Of a stretch of 64,000 bases of DNA, positions 59,817 through 64,000 are shown piece by piece. Location: positions 124,001-188,000 of the forward strand of contig NZ_JODM01000006.1 of the NCBI RefSeq assembly GCF_000717995.1. Direction: 5' to 3'. Each line of letters starts with the position of its first letter. Within the stretch, counting starts at the first letter, position 1. The position numbers were made by a program, and so were the translations under genes. This stretch comes from Streptomyces violaceorubidus. GTDB lineage: Bacteria; Actinomycetota; Actinomycetes; Streptomycetales; Streptomycetaceae. The notes under the pieces were generated by a model. The model saw only the letters and a list, made by a program, of their open reading frames with translations. It was not told the DNA's origin and ran no database searches.

Positions 59817-61520
59817 TCAGCCCTCGCCGGGCAGCGCCCGCGCCAGGATCGCGTCGAGGTCCGCCGTGTCCGGCAGCGTGCCGAAGGCGTGCCCCCAGTC
59901 GCCGCCGAGCCGAGTCGCGCAGAAGGCGTCGGCGACGGCCGGCGGGGCGTGCCGGACCAGGAGGGAGGCCTGGAGCGTGAGGGCCATCAGCTCCACCAGG
60001 CGGCGGGCGCCGGTCTCGGACGCCTCGCCGAGCCCCGCCCGAAGCCGGGCCACCGCAGCGTCCAGCCGGGCGTCCGCACCGCGGGCGAGGGCCAGTTCAC
60101 CGAAGAGGGCCTCGGCGGAGGCGGGGGAGCGGCCGAGCGCCCGCAGCACGTCGAGGGCGTTCACGTTCCCCGAGCCCTCCCAGATCGACAGCAGCGGTGC
60201 CTCGCGGTAGTGGCGGGGCATCCCCGACTCCTCCACGTAGCCGTTGCCGCCCAGGCACTCCAGGGCCTCCGCGGTGAACGCCGGACCCCGCTTGGTCACC
60301 CAGTACTTGCCGACGGCGGTGGCGATCCGCCGGAACGCCGCCTCCCCCGCGTCCCCGCGCACGGCACGGTCGGCCGCGCCGGCGAGCCGCAGCGTGAGGG
60401 TGGTCGCGGCCTCGGACTCCAGCGCGAGGTCGGCCAGGACGTTGCGCATCAACGGCTGGTCCACCAGCCGGGCGCCGAACGCGCTGCGGTGCCGGACGTG
60501 GTGACCGGCCTCGACGAGGGTCTTGCGCATCAGCGTCGCCGAGGACATCACGCAGTCCAGCCGGGTGCAGTTGACCATCTCGATGATCGTCTTGACGCCC
60601 TGCCCCTCCGGTCCGACCAGCCAGGCCACCGTCCCGTCGAACTCGGGTTCCGAGGAGGCGTTGGAACGGTTGCCGAGCTTGTCCTTCAGACGCTGGATGC
60701 GGAACGTGTTGCGGGTGCCGTCGGGCAGTACGCGCGGCACCAGGAAGCAGGACAGCCCGCCCGCCGCCTGCGCCAGCACCAGGAAGACGTCGCACATCGG
60801 CGCCGACGTGAACCACTTGTGCCCGCGCAGCGTGTACACGCCGGGCTCGGCCGTCGCCGCGGCCGTCGTGGTGTTCGTGCGGACGTCCGAGCCGCCCTGC
60901 TTCTCGGTCATCCCCATGCCGGCCAGCAGGCCGCGCTTGTCCGTGGGCGTCCGCAGCCCCGGTTCATACTCCCGGGAGGTCAGCAGCGGTTCGTAGACCT
61001 TCGCCAGCTCGGGCTGGGCGCGCAGGGCGGGGACGGCCGCGTAGGTCATCGACGTCGGGCACCCGTGTCCCGCCTCCGTGTGCCCCCAGACGAGTCCGCC
61101 GGCGATCCGCGCGACGTGTGCGCCCGGCCGGTCGTCCGCCCACGCCGCACCGGCCAGGCCCTCGCCGACCGCGATCCGCATCAGGCGGTGCCAGCTCGGG
61201 TGGTACTCGACCTCGTCGACCCGGTTGCCGTACCGGTCGTGCGTGCGCAGCACGGGCTCGTGCCGGTTCGCGAGGTCGCCCCAGTCCTGCGCCTCGGCGC
61301 TGCCCGCCCGACGGCCCAGTCGGCGCAGACCGTCCTCGGCCCACCCGGCGCCCTCCCGCCGCACGCCCTCCAACAGGACCGGGTCGTCGGACGCGTCGTA
61401 GGGGGCCGACGGAGGGGGCTGGTTGGTGACGTCGTGCGTCGCGTGTCCCCCGGGACCGCCCCAGGGCTCCTCGGACGGCTCGTAGGACTCGAACGGCGGC
61501 TCCTGCGCGAGTGTCGTCAT
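59817..61520 (-). CDS. aidB: Acyl-CoA dehydrogenase, AidB-like
   Basis: A 567-residue flavoprotein of the AidB subgroup. An extended N-terminal region (ATHDVTNQPPPSAPYDASDDPVL) matches AidB; GMGMTEKQGGSDVRTNTT and GHKWFTSAPMCDVFLVLAQ are the FAD-binding acyl-CoA-dehydrogenase signatures; the C-terminal LECLGGNGYVEESGMPRHYREAPLLSIWEGSGNV is typical. AidB protects DNA during adaptive response to alkylation; family enzymes otherwise oxidise acyl-CoA. It diverges from a PaaX-family gene, separated by 102 bp holding two palindromes. Confidence 0.92.
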   Translation of the reverse strand: MTTLAQEPPFESYEPSEEPWGGPGGHATHDVTNQPPPSAPYDASDDPVLLEGVRREGAGWAEDGLRRLGRRAGSAEAQDWGDLANRHEPVLRTHDRYGNRVDEVEYHPSWHRLMRIAVGEGLAGAAWADDRPGAHVARIAGGLVWGHTEAGHGCPTSMTYAAVPALRAQPELAKVYEPLLTSREYEPGLRTPTDKRGLLAGMGMTEKQGGSDVRTNTTTAAATAEPGVYTLRGHKWFTSAPMCDVFLVLAQAAGGLSCFLVPRVLPDGTRNTFRIQRLKDKLGNRSNASSEPEFDGTVAWLVGPEGQGVKTIIEMVNCTRLDCVMSSATLMRKTLVEAGHHVRHRSAFGARLVDQPLMRNVLADLALESEAATTLTLRLAGAADRAVRGDAGEAAFRRIATAVGKYWVTKRGPAFTAEALECLGGNGYVEESGMPRHYREAPLLSIWEGSGNVNALDVLRALGRSPASAEALFGELALARGADARLDAAVARLRAGLGEASETGARRLVELMALTLQASLLVRHAPPAVADAFCATRLGGDWGHAFGTLPDTADLDAILARALPGEG

Positions 61521-61529
61521 GAACCGAGT

Positions 61530-61565
61530 GTTGCACTGTCCCTGCGATCGCAGCAATAGTGCAAC
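61530..61565. promoter_or_regulatory. Inverted repeat upstream of the AidB-like gene
   Basis: GTTGCACT (61530-61537) and AGTGCAAC (61558-61565) are exact reverse complements with a 20-bp spacer, beginning 10 bp upstream of the AidB-like start codon. Binding here would directly block that gene. Confidence 0.5.
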
Positions 61566-61575
61566 ATCACGGGCG

Positions 61576-61590
61576 CACGTACAGTACGTG
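61576..61590. promoter_or_regulatory. Perfect 15-bp palindrome at the paaX-type start
   Basis: CACGTAC-A-GTACGTG is symmetric over all 15 bases and lies 33 bp before the chosen ATG (61623), and 6 bp before GTG 61596. It may be the operator through which the PaaX-type protein controls both divergent genes. Confidence 0.6.
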
Positions 61591-61622
61591 CTCATGTGGA
61601 CGAACGACACGAGCCCGCGCGG

Positions 61623-62375
61623 ATGAGCGGTTCCGAGGCGGGCGGTGGGCCCGCCCCGCGTCCGCTGTCCGCGCGGTCGGTGGTCCTGAGCCTGCTGCTC
61701 GGCACGCACCCCCCGGAACTGCCGGCGAGGGACCTGGTGCGGCTCGTGGAGGGGTTCGACGTCGGAGCCTCCACCGCGCGTGCGGCGCTGAGCCGGATGG
61801 CCGCCGCCGGGGACCTGCGCCGCACGGAGACCGGGTACCGGCTCAGCGAGCGGCTGCTGGAGCGCCAGCGGCGCCAGGACGAGGCCCTGCGCCCGCACAC
61901 GCGCGCGTGGGACGGTGACTGGGAGACGCTCGTGATCACCGCGACGGGGCGCGGTCCCGCCGCCCGTGCCGAGCTGCGGACCGGGCTGACCGCCCTGCGC
62001 CTGGCCGAACTCCGCGAGGGCGTCTGGCTGCGCCCCGCCAACCTCGACCGCCCGCTGCCCGCGGGTCTGGACCGGGTGGCCGAGCGGCTCCTCTCACGCC
62101 CCGAGGCCCCCGCGCGCGAACTGGCCGCGCGCCTGTGGCCGCTGGGCGACTGGGCGGACACGGCACGGGCGCTGCTCGCCCATGTCGACCGGGCCGCGCG
62201 TCCGTCCGACCGTCTCACCGCCTTCGCGGCCGTCGTGCGGCATCTGCTTGCCGACCCGGTGCTGCCCGCGGAGCTGCTCCCGCCCGACTGGCCGGGCGCG
62301 GCCCTGCGGGACGCCTACGCGCACTACCAGCGGGAGCAGTCCGGACAGGTCAGGGAGCACGGCACCCGGACCTGA
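61623..62375 (+). CDS. PaaX-family transcriptional regulator
   Basis: A 250-residue regulator. The N-terminal winged helix LSARSVVLSLLLGTHPPELPARDLVRLVEGFDVGASTARAALSRMAAAGDLRRTETGYRLSE is characteristic of PaaX, the phenylacetyl-CoA-responsive repressor; the central and C-terminal parts (GDWETLVITATGRG, LREGVWLRPANLDRP, RLTAFAAVVRHLLADPVLPAELLPPDWPG) follow as usual. The divergent AidB-like acyl-CoA dehydrogenase is the likely target, and an acyl-CoA the likely ligand. GTG 61596 is another start. Confidence 0.9.
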   Translation: MSGSEAGGGPAPRPLSARSVVLSLLLGTHPPELPARDLVRLVEGFDVGASTARAALSRMAAAGDLRRTETGYRLSERLLERQRRQDEALRPHTRAWDGDWETLVITATGRGPAARAELRTGLTALRLAELREGVWLRPANLDRPLPAGLDRVAERLLSRPEAPARELAARLWPLGDWADTARALLAHVDRAARPSDRLTAFAAVVRHLLADPVLPAELLPPDWPGAALRDAYAHYQREQSGQVREHGTRT

Positions 62376-62379
62376 CGCG

Positions 62380-62619
62380 TCACCTGCAGGTGATGTCGGA
62401 CGAGGAGTACGTGCAGTACGTGCCGTCGGCGCCCGAGCCGTTCGAGTCCGGCTCGTCGCCGTCGTCGTTGCCGGTGTACCTCTGGCACGGGACGATCTTC
62501 TTGCTGCTGTCCCCGACGACCGTGACGTTGCGCGGGGTCGCGCTGTCGCCGTGGTTGGTGTTGATGTCGGCGATCCTGCCGCCCTTCCAGTTCACCTCGA
62601 TGCCGCTGAGGTCGATGGT
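62380..62619 (-). pseudogene. C-terminal remnant of a pectate lyase (family 3)
   Basis: A leftward frame ending at 62380 contains TIDLSGIEVNWKGGRIADIN, then SATPRNVTVVGDSSKKIVPCQRYTG and a Cys-containing end (DGTYCTYSSSDITCR), the C-terminal part of polysaccharide lyase family 3 pectate lyases. The catalytic beta-helix and signal peptide are absent, and upstream of about 62619 no homologous sequence follows. The stop lies four bases after the paaX-type stop, so an insertion or deletion close to that gene seems to have cut the lyase. Confidence 0.65.
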
Positions 62620-62672
62620 CCGCGCATGGTGCGCTGCGCCGGGAGGGTGCCGCCCTCGGTGAACGATGCGTG

Positions 62673-62688
62673 TTCCATTCGTATGGAA
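62673..62688. promoter_or_regulatory. Palindrome TTCCAT-TCGT-ATGGAA
   Basis: A perfect 6-bp inverted repeat with a four-base centre lies 27 bp before the DUF6214 start, in an A/T-rich promoter-like stretch (GATCATTCGGTTACGTTGCG follows). It may be an operator. Confidence 0.45.
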
Positions 62689-62714
62689 TGTGATCATTCG
62701 GTTACGTTGCGTAT

Positions 62715-63236
62715 GTGCTCGAAGCATCCTTCGTTGATCGTTCTCTTCAGCTTTCCGACCGCTGTCCGGACGACGGTGAGATGTCCGTGCGGCACGCCTG
62801 GGTGGTGAGCGAGGGCTCCACCACGACCTCGTGGTTCGACGTCCGGCTGGCCTTCGCCGACGGCGCCCGGGTGGACGCGCTCGCCGTGCTGTCCGGCGAG
62901 GACGTGCGGGTCGAGGACGTACGGGCGCAGCCCCCGCTGTCCCTCGACGACTTCGCCGTGCTCGCGGAGTGGCTGGAGGACCCCCTGTTCGAGGCCTGCG
63001 TCCCGGCCTCCGCCGGCCCCCCGCCGACCGGGTCGCGGCGGGTGCGGCCCGCGTGGCCGCGCGGACGGGAGGGGCGCAGGCTTGTCGCCCAGGAGTACCG
63101 GGCGGCCCGCGAGGCGGGCGGTGATCCGGTCCTCGCGGTGATGCGCGCGACCGGTCACAGCAGGCGCAGGTCGCTCAGGCTGATCGGCCAGGCCCGCGAC
63201 GAGGGGTTCCTGGCGCCGCGTCGCGCGCGTCGCTGA
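62715..63236 (+). CDS. DUF6214 family protein
   Basis: A 173-residue protein of a Streptomyces family (DUF6214, from memory). SWFDVRLAFADGARVDALAVLSGEDVRVEDVRAQPPLSLDDFAVLAEWLEDPL is the conserved core, followed by a basic C-terminus with a helix-turn-helix-like GDPVLAVMRATGHSRRRSLRLIGQARDEGFL. It may bind DNA. GTG 62715 is used; ATG 62781 would shorten it by 22 residues. The function is unknown. Confidence 0.75.
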   Translation: MLEASFVDRSLQLSDRCPDDGEMSVRHAWVVSEGSTTTSWFDVRLAFADGARVDALAVLSGEDVRVEDVRAQPPLSLDDFAVLAEWLEDPLFEACVPASAGPPPTGSRRVRPAWPRGREGRRLVAQEYRAAREAGGDPVLAVMRATGHSRRRSLRLIGQARDEGFLAPRRARR

Positions 63237-63278
63237 GGCGCGCCCGAGGGGTCCTCCGGCCGGGGGCCCGCCGCGCCG

Positions 63279-63935
63279 TCACAGCATGGCGCGCATCCGG
63301 GAGATCTCGCTCGTCTGCTGGGCCACTACGTCGTCGGCCATCTCCTCGATCAGCACGTTGTTGCCCTCGGACTTCACGTCCGTGGCCATGCTGATCGCGC
63401 CCTCGTGGTGAGTGATCATCAGAGTGAGGAAGAGCTGGTCGAAGGCCTTGCCCTCGGCCGCGCGCAGCTTCTTCAGCTGCGCCTCGGTCGCCATGCCCGG
63501 CATCGCGGCGTGCTCGTGGCCGCCGCCCGCCACCTTCTCTCCGTGGTTCGCGAGCCAGCCCTCCATCGCCTTGATCTCCGGCCCCTGCGCGGCCGAGATC
63601 CGTTCCGCCAGCTTCTTCACCTGGCCGGACTCGGCCTGTTCCGGAGCCAGTTCGGTCATCTTCAGCGCCTGGGCGTGGTGCTGGATCATCATCCGCGCGT
63701 AGGAGACGTCCGCCGCGTTGGGGGAGTCGTCGTCCGCGCGCTGCTTCCCGGCTTCCTCGGCGGACAGGGTCCGGTTGCCCTCGCCCGGCTTGCCCGGCGC
63801 GATGACCGAGGGCCCGGCTGCGGACGCCGAACTGCCGTCCGACGCGGAGTCGCAGGCCCCCAGCCCGAGCACGGCCAGAGCTGTCAGTGCGGCCGTGACG
63901 AGTGACGCGCCGGACATCGCGGGGCGAAAGGACAC
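63279..63935 (-). CDS. DUF305 lipoprotein
   Basis: A 218-residue exported protein. GTG 63935, six bases after CAGGAGG, gives a lipoprotein signal (SLVTAALTALAVLGLGAC, lipobox LGAC). The DUF305 ferritin-like four-helix domain follows with its two hallmark motifs MMIQHHAQALKMTELA and FDQLFLTLMITHHEGAISMA, whose His and Met residues are thought to bind copper. A spacer of about 40 Ser/Gly/Pro residues links lipid anchor and domain. The 65 bp between its start and the window edge hold no recognised gene. Confidence 0.93.
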   Translation of the reverse strand: MSFRPAMSGASLVTAALTALAVLGLGACDSASDGSSASAAGPSVIAPGKPGEGNRTLSAEEAGKQRADDDSPNAADVSYARMMIQHHAQALKMTELAPEQAESGQVKKLAERISAAQGPEIKAMEGWLANHGEKVAGGGHEHAAMPGMATEAQLKKLRAAEGKAFDQLFLTLMITHHEGAISMATDVKSEGNNVLIEEMADDVVAQQTSEISRMRAML

Positions 63936-64000
63936 AAGGACCTCCTGTTGCTGGGGTGCCCCTCCGAGGGAGGGGATGCCGAGCACCTTGTGGGTGCGTG

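Noticed and set aside
1..64000. tRNA, rRNA, transposase or phage integrase genes
   Set aside because: No T-loop/anticodon arrangement, rRNA core motif, DDE transposase or tyrosine-recombinase motif was noticed on either strand.

Overview
The window is about 72% G+C with strong third-position G/C bias and long antisense open frames. It carries actinomycete hallmarks: a conservon (cvn) operon, an ECF41 sigma factor with a SnoaL-like tail, F420-type PPOX proteins and several Streptomyces-only DUF families (DUF6397, DUF5709, DUF5997, DUF6214). It is almost certainly a chromosomal segment of a Streptomyces. No rRNA, tRNA, insertion sequence, prophage or CRISPR array was seen. Functions are assigned from recognised motifs and family memory, not from searches.

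Left part (1-13 kb): a secreted tannase/feruloyl-esterase-like enzyme cut by the window edge, two hypothetical proteins, an MpaB-type (DUF2236) oxygenase, and a deletion scar joining the remnants of a divergent padR/hydrolase pair. A SAM methyltransferase follows, then a conservon in which an MHYT-domain membrane sensor sits directly upstream of cvnA-cvnB-cvnC-cvnD. A second roadblock protein and a PPOX oxidoreductase lie just beyond, then a DUF6397 protein and TesB thioesterase.

Middle part (13-31 kb): a Ski2-like/DUF3516 helicase, a YdjM-like membrane protein, zinc-free ribosomal protein L31, a DUF5709 protein, minisatellite DNA, and a heterodimeric ABC exporter with one degenerate ATP site. 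Next come an L,D-transpeptidase lipoprotein, a MarR/ABC exporter pair, an MltG-like transglycosylase, a flavin monooxygenase and YjbQ. A run of small redox-type genes (ABM monooxygenase, tautomerase, MarR, a decayed FMN reductase, a SnoaL-like protein) ends at sigJ/ECF41. The SnoaL-like gene and sigJ are divergent and each has the same CACA-N16-CGTC promoter-like arrangement.

Central-right part (31-48 kb): a tripartite tricarboxylate transporter (tctC-tctB-tctA) diverges from its likely CitA/CitB-type two-component system. A TetR gene with two perfect operator palindromes faces a PaoABC-like molybdenum/iron-sulphur/flavin aldehyde oxidoreductase operon ending in xdhC. GH15, polysaccharide deacetylase, EamA transporter and SDR genes form one leftward run, interrupted by an 18-unit octamer repeat just ahead of the deacetylase gene.

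Right part (48-64 kb): an MGDG-synthase-like glycosyltransferase, DUF2267 and DUF1360 proteins, the DUF5997/LysR-effector-domain pair, a DUF4142 protein, an AsnC regulator with a HAD phosphatase whose 3' end runs into a 14-bp repeat, a FUSC-type exporter with a possible leader peptide/attenuator, a lactonase, a CbiX-like protein, uracil-DNA glycosylase, an Asp-box beta-propeller, AidB-like acyl-CoA dehydrogenase divergent from a PaaX regulator, a pectate lyase remnant, a DUF6214 protein and a DUF305 lipoprotein. The most notable themes are regulatory architecture (paired divergent promoters and palindromes) and short tandem repeats placed against gene ends.
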